Of a stretch of DNA of 6,730 bases, positions 1 to 6,001 are shown piece after piece. The position numbers and the translations under genes were made by a program. Source of the DNA: Microbacteriaceae bacterium (GTDB taxonomy: Bacteria; Actinomycetota; Actinomycetes; Actinomycetales; Microbacteriaceae); NCBI GenBank assembly GCA_012511645.1, contig JAAZFP010000252.1, positions 1 to 6,730 of the forward strand, in the 5' to 3' direction. Under the pieces are notes generated by a model, which made no database searches, had not been told where the DNA came from, and saw only the letters and a list, made by a program, of their open reading frames with translations. Each line of letters begins with the position of its first letter. Position 1 is the stretch's first letter.

Positions 1-1106
1 ACCGTTGACCGTTCAGCAGACGAACCGCTCACCGCTCAGATCGCTGGATCATTGCGCGACACGATCGATCGCGACGCACTGCGGCCGGGCGAGGCGGTGC
101 CCGCGTCTCGCGAGCTCGCGGCACGGCTTGGGGTCGCCCGCGGCGTGGTCGTTGCAGCCTACGCCCAACTGATCGCCGAGGGGTACCTGCTCGCGGGCCA
201 CGGCCGACCGACGCGCGTGCACCCTGAACTCCACCGTTCCACCCTCACCGAGTCCGACGGGCACCGCGCGCAGTCATCCGGTGAGGTGGCCGCTCGCGAC
301 GAGGCCCCCTACTGGCAAGCCGCAGCATCCGCTGATGCTCCGAGAGACAGCGGCGCCGAAGTGCCTGGGCCGCTCACCCCGGGACTGCCTGACACGAGTG
401 CCGTCACCACCGCGGCCTGGCGATCCGCGTGGCGATTGGCAGCAGCGCAAGCCCACCTCGAGTCCCCCGATCTCGGCCATCCAGCGTTGCGCGCAGAAAT
501 TGCCGAACATCTGCGCCGCATGCGCGGCACCGCACGCGCGGCCACAGACGTGATTGTGACGGCGGGCGCACGCGAGGGGCTAGGCCTCGTGCTTTCTGCC
601 CTCGGCACGACACGAGGCCGATCACTCACGCTGGGTGTCGAGGATCCGGGCTACCCTTCGTTGCGGCGAGTAGCCGCACGCCACGGGGCAACCATCGTGT
701 CGCTGCCGGTCGATGCAGAAGGGCTGGTCACCTCCCGACTGCCACACGGGGTGCTCGATGCCGTGCTTGTCACACCGAGCCATCAGTATCCTTTGGGCGG
801 GTCACTCCCGCTGTCCAGGCGGCGTCAACTGCTCGAGTGGGCGCACCAGTCGGGCGCGGTGGTGATCGAAGATGACTACGACAGCGAGTTGCGGCACACC
901 GGCAGCCCGATGCCGGCGCTCGCGGCACTCGACGACCCAGAGGAGGGCAGCGTTGTGCTGCTTGGCACCTTTTCAAAGACGGTGTCCCAGGCGCTGTCAG
1001 CGGGGTTCATGCTGGCACCGTCCAGGCTGCGACCCGCCATCGAGTCAGCGCGGCACGATCTGGGTGGCCCAGTGTCTGCGGTCGTGCAGCTCGCGCTCAC
1101 CGAATA

Positions 1107-1131
1107 CCTGCGAAGCGGCGAACTTCGCAGG
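1107..1131. repeat. Perfect 9-bp inverted repeat with a 7-nt loop inside the regulator gene
   Basis: CCTGCGAAG at 1107-1115 is exactly complementary to CTTCGCAGG at 1123-1131, around the loop CGGCGAA. It lies in coding sequence (YLRSGELRRH) about 60 bases before the premature TAG. No T-run follows, so it does not look like an intrinsic terminator. By chance alone a stem this long is not rare in several kilobases of GC-rich DNA, so a function is not implied. Confidence 0.5.
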
Positions 1132-1191
1132 CACACGGCACGCATGCGGCGCCGATATGCAGTGCGCCGCGAGCTCGTCGTCGAACGGCTC

Positions 1192-1194
1192 TAG
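1192..1194 (+). other. In-frame amber stop inside the MocR-type regulator
   Basis: The codons read GAA CGG CTC TAG GGC ATC ACC GGG. The protein alignment runs straight through (ERL-stop-GITGVRVRPMSGGLHAVL), with no frameshift on either side and no lost residues apparent. One base change from CAG or GAG (Gln or Glu) would create it. Truncation here removes most of the C-terminal small subdomain of the aminotransferase-like fold. Confidence 0.85.
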
Positions 1195-1473
1195 GGCATC
1201 ACCGGGGTGCGGGTGAGACCGATGAGCGGCGGGCTGCACGCGGTGCTCGAGTTCGGTCATTCGTCAGCGGCGACCGAGGCTGCGGTGCTCGTCGAAGCAG
1301 CTGCGCTCGGCGCGGTGCCACTGAGCGCATACTGGCACGACAGCGGCGGAGCGTCTGGGCAATACGGCCTCATCATTGGCACCGGAGGCAGCCTCGACGA
1401 TGCCTCGTTCGATGTTGCGCTGCACGAACTGCGCGGAATTCTGTCGACACATCTCACCGAGTGACCCAGCATT

Positions 1474-1482
1474 TGCGATACT
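1474..1482 (+). promoter_or_regulatory. Possible extended -10 promoter for the 1523 gene
   Basis: TG-C-GATACT at 1474-1482 resembles an extended -10 element (4 of 6 to TATAAT plus the TGn). It lies in the 58 bp gap just after the regulator stop. I see no convincing -35. Transcription would start near 1489, giving a leader of about 34 nt that carries the ribosome binding site at 1511-1518. Confidence 0.33.
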
Positions 1483-1510
1483 TGAGTGGTGCGCTCGCAT
1501 CGTGCGACAC

Positions 1511-1518
1511 AGAAGGGG
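1511..1518 (+). promoter_or_regulatory. Ribosome binding site that fixes the start at 1523
   Basis: The purine-rich AGAAGGGG lies 4 nt before ATG 1523-1525 (the AAGG core is 6 nt away). It supports this ATG over the in-frame ATG at 1376, which lies inside the regulator's C-terminal coding sequence and has no such site. Confidence 0.65.
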
Positions 1519-1522
1519 TGCC

Positions 1523-2122
1523 ATGTTCGGTTGGCTCAAACGCAAACGCCGCCCGGCGCGCCCCAAGCGTCGACTCCCGCAGAGGCACCTGGCTCCGGTG
1601 GAAGAGATTGTTGAGCAGGGGCTCATGGTCGCCGACGTTGCCACCCGCATGACCGTGAAAAACGACATTATCTTGAATGCGCTGGGCAAGAAGGCCGATT
1701 ACGACGAAGCGCAGATCATTGAAATGGTGCGAGAATCGGTGACCGAGCTCGCAGTTGAGCGCGAGCGAGATGCTCGACACATTTCGCGCATGCGAGACGA
1801 GATTCGTAACACCGGCTACAGCAGCTGGAGTGAGAACGATTATGGCAGCGACGATAACCGCACGCTTCGCCATCGCCAAGAAGTGTATGAGCGGGTCGCC
1901 GAAGAATTGACCTCACGGGCGAACGATGACGACTACCTTCGCACCACTGCCGAACGCGCCCGCACGGCGGCGTGGCACGAGATCGGCTCCTCACTCGAAG
2001 AGCGCGCAACCCACCCCTACTACGCTGGCGGGTCGAGCAGTGAGTATCAGCGCGAGCGTGAGGCCCGCCTCGAACTGCTTATTCAGCGCGACCTCGCCGA
2101 TCTTATGCGCGATCGGAAGTGA
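1523..2122 (+). CDS. Conserved-looking actinobacterial hypothetical protein, charged and soluble, 199 aa
   Basis: I do not recognise a characterised family. The product opens with a short aromatic/basic segment (MFGWLKRKRRPARPKRR), which could bind nucleic acid or the inner membrane surface. The rest is very rich in Glu, Arg and Asp and predicted largely helical, with coiled-coil-like stretches around residues 60-100 and 120-199. No membrane span, signal peptide or catalytic motif is visible. Start choice: ATG 1523 has a good Shine-Dalgarno site. The longer frame from 1376 would add 49 residues read from the regulator's other-frame sequence and is rejected. The gene is transcribed towards the GNAT gene and its last 20 bases overlap that gene's 3' end. 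Codon use is normal for the window, so it is a real gene, but no function can be assigned from sequence. Similar proteins may carry misleading names in databases; I see no asparagine synthase or other enzyme signature here. Confidence 0.82.
   Translation: MFGWLKRKRRPARPKRRLPQRHLAPVEEIVEQGLMVADVATRMTVKNDIILNALGKKADYDEAQIIEMVRESVTELAVERERDARHISRMRDEIRNTGYSSWSENDYGSDDNRTLRHRQEVYERVAEELTSRANDDDYLRTTAERARTAAWHEIGSSLEERATHPYYAGGSSSEYQREREARLELLIQRDLADLMRDRK
2097..2116. terminator. Short inverted repeat across the convergent gene ends (weak terminator candidate)
   Basis: CCGATC at 2097-2102 pairs with GATCGG at 2111-2116 around an 8-nt loop that contains the GNAT stop codon (2103-2105). It lies in the tail-to-tail junction, where a bidirectional transcription stop would be useful. 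The stem is only 6 bp and has no T-run on either strand, so the call is weak. Confidence 0.22.
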
Positions 2123-2474
2123 GCTCGGGGTGCCTGGCGAGGTACTCCTCGATGTACCAGCACGACGCCTGCATGCGGCGCCCCTGCGTCACCTCGTGGG
2201 TCACGATGTGGTGTGCGAGCAGCTCTGAAAGCCCCGTGCCACGATAGGGCGGCGAGACAAAGGTGCCATTGAAGTCAATCGCATCATCGCCGATCAAGTG
2301 ATACCGGGCATGCCCGATTTCTTCGCGGGACGGTGCTGCCTCGTCAGAACGCGCTGCTGGTTCTGTCGCAGCGGATGCCTGATCATGCAGCAGCACAAAC
2401 CGGTGCTCTGCAGCTCGGTGTTCGATGAAAAACCCGTCGAGCTTCGCTGCTGATTCGCTCGTGTAGCTTGCCAT
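2103..2474 (-). CDS. Small GNAT-type N-acetyltransferase (YjdJ/COG2388-like), 123 aa
   Basis: The protein has the layout of the short GNAT group: RFVLLHD early strand (25-31), then GHARYHLIGDDAIDFNGTFVSPPYRGTGLSELLAHHIV (54-90). This holds the acetyl-CoA pyrophosphate-binding loop RGTGLS (78-83), followed by an alpha helix. The ending WYIEEYLARHPEL (107-119) matches the usual family C-terminus, in which a Cys-containing strand leads to a YIxxHPE motif. The substrate of this group is generally unknown; small-molecule or protein acetylation is expected. Between the first and second strands (about 32-50) lies an Ala/Glu/Ser-rich insert not usual for the group, probably a flexible loop. Start ATG 2472-2474 is supported by a -10 box placed exactly for a leaderless transcript. 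The stop TAA at 2103-2105 lies inside the 3' end of the convergent gene. Confidence 0.83.
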   Translation of the reverse strand: MASYTSESAAKLDGFFIEHRAAEHRFVLLHDQASAATEPAARSDEAAPSREEIGHARYHLIGDDAIDFNGTFVSPPYRGTGLSELLAHHIVTHEVTQGRRMQASCWYIEEYLARHPELTSDRA

Positions 2475-2480
2475 GTCGTC

Positions 2481-2486
2481 AGCTTA
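2481..2486 (-). promoter_or_regulatory. -10 element for a leaderless GNAT transcript
   Basis: On the minus strand TAAGCT is followed by 6 nt (GACGAC) and then ATG. This fits the actinobacterial TAnnnT -10 consensus and places transcription start on the A of the start codon at 2474. There is no Shine-Dalgarno sequence in front of this ATG, and no clear -35. Confidence 0.58.
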
Positions 2487-2597
2487 GCCTCGACTGCTGC
2501 GAAGCACAGGGGGTTGCGCCTGACGCGGACGTGCGGGTAGGAGTCGCGCACCTCCTGCTCCTGCGCAGCTCACGAGGCCCGTTTTCGGGAGAGCCGA

Positions 2598-3689
2598 TCA
2601 CAGCGCCAGCGGCGACTCATCCTCCCGCAGCACGGGGTCGAGAATCGCCGCCACCGCGTCCGGATCGAGCGTTTCAATCACGGTCGGCGACCAAAGTGGC
2701 GCGCCATCGCGCTCGATGAGGTGTGCCCGCACGCCCTCGCTGAAGTCGGTGCGTTCAAACAATCGGCCCAGCACACGATAGTCATCGGCGAGCACACTCG
2801 CCAGATCAAGCTGCGCCAACCGTGTGCGCGCGAGCTGTGCGAGCGCCACCACGACTGACATGGGGCTCATGCTGCGCACGGTTGACGCCACCTCACGCGC
2901 GCTGTCGAGCGAGGAGCCTTCGAGCGCGGCGAGCAGCCGCGATGCTGCGGCGACCGGGTCAGCAAGGGTCTGCTCGGCGGACCCGAGCGCCTCGTCGGCG
3001 AGTGCATCGAACCAGGCGTGATCGGCACACAGGGTCGATTCCGGTGCTGGCTCCGCACAACGCTCAATCGCGTCTGCAACGGCCGATCCTGCGAAGAACG
3101 CATCGCGCAGCTCGCTGAGCCGTTCGCTCGGCACGAAGTGATCGGCGAATCCGAGCGCAATCGCGTCGGCAGCGCCGAAGCTGCCTGAGGTGATCGCGAG
3201 AAGCTCGCCGATGCGACCGGGTGCCTGTGCGAGCAGCAGGTTGCCCCCCACATCGGGCACGATGCCGATGCGAGTTTCGGGCATTGCGAGCCGTGAGCGC
3301 TCCGTCACGATGCGCACCGCAGCATGGGAGGTGAGGCCGATGCCCCCGCCCATGGTGATTCCGTCCATGAACCCAACCACGGGCACCGTCGATCGGTGCA
3401 CCGCAAAGTCGGCCTGGTACTCATTGCTCAGAAACGCCCGCCCTCCGGCCGCGCCGCCCGCAACCATGGCTTTCACATCGCCACCACCGCAGAAGCCTCG
3501 CTCACCCGCACCATCGAGCACGATCGCTGGCGAGCCATCGTTCTGAGCGGCGCGCACGGCGTCGCGCACGGTGCGCACCATGTCGACGTTCAGCGCGTTG
3601 ATCGCACGCGGCCGATTGAGAGTGAGATGGGTGACGGCGCCTACTCGGCGCACCAGCACGAACTCATCAGGCGAATCGGGTGATGACAC
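2598..3689 (-). CDS. 3-hydroxyisobutyryl-CoA hydrolase-like enoyl-CoA hydratase/isomerase family protein, 363 aa
   Basis: This is a crotonase-fold enzyme of the ECH_2 type. Visible landmarks are LNRPRAINALN (24-34), the oxyanion-hole segment RGFCGGGDVKAM (64-75), DGITMGGGIGL (109-119) and TERSRLAMPETRIGIVPDVGG (129-149). Glu138 and Asp146 sit eight residues apart, as the catalytic pair does in HIBCH. A long C-terminal region with SPMSVVVALAQLARTR (about 270-285) and FERTDFSEGVRAHLIERDGAPLW (about 312-334) separates this group from short enoyl-CoA hydratases. The expected reaction is hydrolysis of 3-hydroxyisobutyryl-CoA to 3-hydroxyisobutyrate and CoA in cytoplasmic valine catabolism. Start GTG 3687-3689 has GAGGAG 5 nt upstream. 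The exporter gene ends 45 bp upstream on the same strand, so co-transcription is possible, but an internal promoter is also visible. No other valine-pathway gene lies in the window, so the exact substrate is inferred from the family. Confidence 0.88.
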   Translation of the reverse strand: MSSPDSPDEFVLVRRVGAVTHLTLNRPRAINALNVDMVRTVRDAVRAAQNDGSPAIVLDGAGERGFCGGGDVKAMVAGGAAGGRAFLSNEYQADFAVHRSTVPVVGFMDGITMGGGIGLTSHAAVRIVTERSRLAMPETRIGIVPDVGGNLLLAQAPGRIGELLAITSGSFGAADAIALGFADHFVPSERLSELRDAFFAGSAVADAIERCAEPAPESTLCADHAWFDALADEALGSAEQTLADPVAAASRLLAALEGSSLDSAREVASTVRSMSPMSVVVALAQLARTRLAQLDLASVLADDYRVLGRLFERTDFSEGVRAHLIERDGAPLWSPTVIETLDPDAVAAILDPVLREDESPLAL

Positions 3690-3694
3690 AGTGA

Positions 3695-3700
3695 CTCCTC
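3695..3700 (-). promoter_or_regulatory. Ribosome binding site for the crotonase gene
   Basis: On the minus strand GAGGAG lies 5 nt before GTG 3687-3689. It decides this non-ATG start and contrasts with neighbouring genes that have no leader at all. Confidence 0.7.
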
Positions 3701-3731
3701 ATCTGTTCGCACGAGCAACGAAGCCGGCGCG

Positions 3732-3760
3732 ACTCTACGGGGTTGGGTTTCGCGCGTCAT
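3732..3760 (-). promoter_or_regulatory. Candidate internal promoter for the crotonase gene, overlapping the exporter stop codon
   Basis: On the minus strand ATGACG (3755-3760; 4 of 6 to TTGACA) is followed by exactly 17 nt and TAGAGT (3732-3737), a TAnnnT -10. The TAG of the -10 is the exporter's stop codon. Transcription would start near 3725, leaving a leader of about 36 nt with the GAGGAG site. The -35 match is moderate. Confidence 0.4.
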
Positions 3761-5060
3761 AGCGCTGGAACCCACCGTACACGCGCCACAGCACCAGCAT
3801 GAGTGAGACAATCAGCAACCCGCCAATGAGTGCGGGTGCCCACAGCGCGATGAGCGTCGCCAGCGCGCCTGCGACGAGGTCACCCACGCGCGGGCCACCT
3901 GCCACGACAACAAAAAACAGGCCCTGCATACGGCCTCGAACTTCGTCGGGTGCGGCGGCCTGCAGAATGGTGGTGCGAAACACCGCGCTCACATTGTCGG
4001 CCGCGCCGGCACCGGCCAGCGTGATCGCTGCGAGCACGAGCGCTGCAACCACCGGTTCGCCGGGCGCACTGCCAGACTGCGTCGCGGCGGCAACCAGCAG
4101 CACCGCACCGAATGCCGCAGTGCACGCGCCATAGACGGCAACCGCACCGGTCACCGCACGCCCCTGCCTGCGCACCGATCCCAGCGGACCAGAGAGCAGA
4201 CCACTCACCAGCGCGCCGATAGCAAATGCTGCCGTAAGCATGCCGACCGTCACCGCCCCGCCGCCAAGCACGAGCGCAGCCGCTGCCGGAAATACGACGC
4301 GCGGCGTGCCGAGTGTCATGGCGATCAGATCGAACACGAAGGTGGCGCGCACGTTCGGCGCGGTCTTCAAGAACCGCATGCTCTCGACGACCGAACCGAA
4401 TCCAGTCGCGCTCGGGGTGCCTTCAGGCCGCATCGATGGCAGCCCCAGAATGCCCACAAACGCGCCGATAAACAGCACGGCGTCGAGCAAGTACGTCCAC
4501 GCGAACCCTACGCTTGCCACCATGACACCCGCAATTGCGGGGCCAAGGGTGACCGCGAGACCCATGGTGATGCCGTTGAGCGCGGCAGCTGCGGGCAACA
4601 GCTGGGTCGACAACAGGCGCGGCAGCATGGCGCCGCGCGTTGCGCCCATGATCGTGGAACTCGCGGCGTTCACTGCGGCGAGCGCGTAGTAGGGCCAGGT
4701 GACACTCACCTCAAGAAAGGAGATCACGGTCATCGTGCACACGCTCACCCACGCGATGATGGCAGTGACGAGGCTCACGAGTCGACGATCGAATCGATCT
4801 GCGAGCGCTCCCCCGATAAAACCGGCGAGGAGCATGGGCCCGAGCGCCCACAGCGCGACGAGCGAAACGGCAAGGGTTGACTGCGTGAGGTCATACACGT
4901 TCAGCCCGACCGCAACGATGGTGAGCTGGGCTCCGATCTGCGCGATCGAGGTGCCACACCAGAGCCTGGCAAAAGCGGGGCTCTGGCGCAGGGGCGTCAC
5001 ATCAACGAGCAGCGCTCTCAGGCCGCGTTTCTTGGGCTGTTCGGGCTCTGACGTGGTCAC
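3735..5060 (-). CDS. MFS transporter, EntS/MFS_3-like exporter, 441 aa
   Basis: This is an integral membrane protein with about 12 hydrophobic segments (roughly 36-58, 62-86, 95-117, 122-142, 155-182, 186-206, 240-262, 268-292, 303-326, 336-356, 376-400 and 404-426). After the second span comes the MFS loop motif GGALADRFDRR (83-93). Between spans 10 and 11 is VSAVFRTTILQAAAPDEVRGRMQG (357-380), typical of the enterobactin-exporter (EntS) and TetV-like drug efflux branch. A proton-driven efflux role at the cytoplasmic membrane is expected; the substrate cannot be read from sequence, and no siderophore or antibiotic biosynthesis gene is nearby. The short hydrophilic N-terminus (1-30) carries PKKRG. 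GTG 5058-5060 is chosen because a -10 box lies exactly 6 nt upstream. The gene is divergent from the DUF3097 gene and lies 45 bp upstream of the crotonase gene. Confidence 0.88.
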   Translation of the reverse strand: MTTSEPEQPKKRGLRALLVDVTPLRQSPAFARLWCGTSIAQIGAQLTIVAVGLNVYDLTQSTLAVSLVALWALGPMLLAGFIGGALADRFDRRLVSLVTAIIAWVSVCTMTVISFLEVSVTWPYYALAAVNAASSTIMGATRGAMLPRLLSTQLLPAAAALNGITMGLAVTLGPAIAGVMVASVGFAWTYLLDAVLFIGAFVGILGLPSMRPEGTPSATGFGSVVESMRFLKTAPNVRATFVFDLIAMTLGTPRVVFPAAAALVLGGGAVTVGMLTAAFAIGALVSGLLSGPLGSVRRQGRAVTGAVAVYGACTAAFGAVLLVAAATQSGSAPGEPVVAALVLAAITLAGAGAADNVSAVFRTTILQAAAPDEVRGRMQGLFFVVVAGGPRVGDLVAGALATLIALWAPALIGGLLIVSLMLVLWRVYGGFQRYDARNPTP

Positions 5061-5066
5061 CCAGAA

Positions 5067-5072
5067 ACCCTA
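5067..5072 (-). promoter_or_regulatory. -10 element for a leaderless exporter transcript
   Basis: On the minus strand TAGGGT is followed by TTCTGG and then GTG at 5060. The 6-nt spacing puts the transcription start on the start codon. No Shine-Dalgarno site or clear -35 is present. An 8-bp palindrome, GGGCGCCC at 5079-5086, lies in the -10/-35 spacer, where an operator could sit, though such GC palindromes are common in this base composition. Confidence 0.57.
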
Positions 5073-5137
5073 TCGCGCGGGCGCCCTGATCCCGGTTCCC
5101 GCGGTGCCTCACTCAGCCAAGCGTCGCCCAACACCGT

Positions 5138-5143
5138 TACCCT
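5138..5143 (+). promoter_or_regulatory. -10 element for a leaderless DUF3097 transcript
   Basis: TACCCT is followed by GAAGTG and then GTG at 5150. The 6-nt gap is the same as at the exporter and GNAT promoters and makes GTG 5150 the first transcribed codon. No Shine-Dalgarno site precedes either GTG. The divergent exporter -10 lies 65 bp to the left. Confidence 0.57.
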
Positions 5144-5149
5144 GAAGTG

Positions 5150-6001
5150 GTGCGTGATGAGCGATATGACTTCGATCCGGTTGCGGCGATGAGACAGCGT
5201 CGCGGCCCGGTGCAGCGGCGTGAGGTGACGCTCTCACGCGGCCTCGTTGTTGAACACACGGAGAGCGAATGGTGTGGCGCGGTCGTCTCGCTGCGCGACG
5301 GCATGGTGCAGCTTGAAGATGGTCGCGGCCAAGTGAGATCGTTCGCGCTCGGGGACGGGTTTCTGATTGACGGTGTGCCGGTGACGCTGGCTCCCCCGAC
5401 TCGCGCGCCAAAGCTGCGGGTCACCGCATCGGGGTCAGTGGCTGTGGGCGAGACGCGAGCGCGGGTCGCGATGCCGAGCCGCATCTTCGTTGAGGGTCGG
5501 CATGATGCCGAGCTCGTTGAGCAGGTGTGGGGCGACGATTTGCGTGTTGAGGGCGTGGTTGTCGAGTTACTTGACGGCGCCGATCATCTCGAGCAAGTGC
5601 TGACCGAGTTTCGCCCAAGCGGCAATCGCAGGGCTGGGGTGCTGCTCGATCACCTGGTGACGGGTAGCAAGGAGTCGCGGCTCGCCGCACGCATCGCGGC
5701 GCTGCCATTCAGCGCCCATGTGCTCGTGCTTGGTCACCCATATGTCGATATCTGGGCAGCCGTCAAGCCAGAGCGCCTCGGGCTTGCTGCATGGCCAGAG
5801 GTTCCGAGATCACTTGAGTGGAAAACCGGCATCTGCCGCGCGCTCGGGTGGCCCGCTGAAGAGCCCGCGGATATCGCCGATGCCTGGGCTCGCATTCGGG
5901 GCCGGGTGCGCAGCTATCGTGACCTCGAGCCTGCGCTCGTGGGCCGGGTCGAGCAGCTGATTGATTTTGTGACCGAGCCATCGCAGGAGGATCACGCATG
6001 A
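5150..6001 (+). CDS. DUF3097-like protein with a Toprim-like motif, 283 aa
   Basis: The sequence matches what I know of the actinobacterial DUF3097 family, a soluble cytoplasmic protein of unknown function. Residues 1-95 hold a family N-terminus (RYDFDPVAA; then beta-rich GAVVSLRDGMVQLEDGRGQVRSF). The core starts with RIFVEGRHDAELVEQVWGDDLRVEG (111-135), closely resembling Toprim motif 1 (hydrophobic strand then EGxxDxxxL; Glu115, Asp119) as in RNase M5 and DnaG. A second strand, GVLLDHLVTGSKESRLA (163-179), sits where Toprim proteins carry DxDxxG. Here the first Asp (167) is kept and the second is His-Leu, followed by GSKE. A third strand gives VLVLGHPYVDIWAAVKP (191-207). I infer a diverged Toprim-like fold that may act on or bind nucleic acid; activity is unproven. 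GTG 5150 is preferred from promoter spacing; GTG 5147 would add one residue. The stop overlaps the next start (ATGA). Confidence 0.85.
   Translation: MRDERYDFDPVAAMRQRRGPVQRREVTLSRGLVVEHTESEWCGAVVSLRDGMVQLEDGRGQVRSFALGDGFLIDGVPVTLAPPTRAPKLRVTASGSVAVGETRARVAMPSRIFVEGRHDAELVEQVWGDDLRVEGVVVELLDGADHLEQVLTEFRPSGNRRAGVLLDHLVTGSKESRLAARIAALPFSAHVLVLGHPYVDIWAAVKPERLGLAAWPEVPRSLEWKTGICRALGWPAEEPADIADAWARIRGRVRSYRDLEPALVGRVEQLIDFVTEPSQEDHA
5985..5990 (+). promoter_or_regulatory. Strong ribosome binding site inside the end of the DUF3097 gene
   Basis: AGGAGG lies 7 nt before ATG 5998-6000, entirely within the upstream coding sequence. It is the best Shine-Dalgarno match in the window and shows that the downstream gene is translated from the shared message. 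Confidence 0.8.

Larger units (their letters stand above)
1..1464 (+). pseudogene. MocR/GabR-type PLP-dependent transcriptional regulator, 5'-partial and interrupted by an in-frame TAG
   Basis: The frame is open from base 1, so the true start lies left of the window; a TTG at 52 falls inside the DNA-binding domain and is not the start. Window residues 1-75 form a GntR-like winged helix (LDRS-like opening, then PASRELAARLGVARG and YAQLIAEGYL). A linker leads to a fold-type I aminotransferase-like domain from about residue 120. It shows EDPGYPSLRRVAARHGA, VTPSHQYPLGG, IEDDYDSE and GTFSKT, whose Lys (codon 976-978) is the expected PLP-binding lysine. Family members sense a vitamer, amino acid or amine and regulate a neighbouring gene. 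A TAG at 1192-1194 ends the frame. The same frame then continues for 89 codons (1195-1461, TGA 1462-1464) and encodes a normal family C-terminus (RPMSGGLHAVLEF onwards). The summed length, about 487 codons, matches full-length members such as GabR. A nonsense mutation is most likely; a working truncated protein or a sequencing error remains possible. Confidence 0.88.

Noticed and set aside
52..54. TTG as the start of the MocR-type regulator
   Set aside because: The frame is open to base 1 and the upstream residues (DRSADEPLTAQIAGS) are typical of the family N-terminus before the winged helix, so the start lies outside the window.
1192..1194. TAG read as pyrrolysine or programmed readthrough
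   Set aside because: No pyrrolysine machinery or stimulatory element is visible and the family needs no special residue here; a simple nonsense change is more economical.
1207..1464. A separate 85-residue gene starting at GTG 1207
   Set aside because: It is in frame with the interrupted regulator, matches that family's C-terminus, and has no ribosome binding site or promoter of its own.
1376..1522. N-terminal extension of the 199-residue hypothetical protein
   Set aside because: These 49 codons are the out-of-frame shadow of the regulator's C-terminus, and a good Shine-Dalgarno site precedes ATG 1523.
2294..2551. 85-residue minus-strand frame from GTG 2551 behind AGGAGCAGGAG
   Set aside because: The ribosome site looks good, but most of the frame is an alternate reading of the GNAT gene. 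The product is low-complexity and unlike any protein I know, and the GNAT frame is clearly the coding one.
2568..2594. Terminator after the crotonase gene (CCCG/CGGG around a 4-nt A/T loop, with an outer GCTC/GAGC)
   Set aside because: Both stems are only 4 bp, separated by unequal unpaired bases, and no T-run follows on the minus strand.
3190..3683. Plus-strand frames opposite the crotonase gene
   Set aside because: The minus strand carries all catalytic motifs of the crotonase family; these frames are codon-bias shadows.
4240..4689. 149-residue plus-strand frame opposite the exporter
   Set aside because: It is rich in Ala, Pro, Thr and Ser, as expected for antisense of GC-rich membrane-protein codons, and lacks a start signal or recognisable domain.
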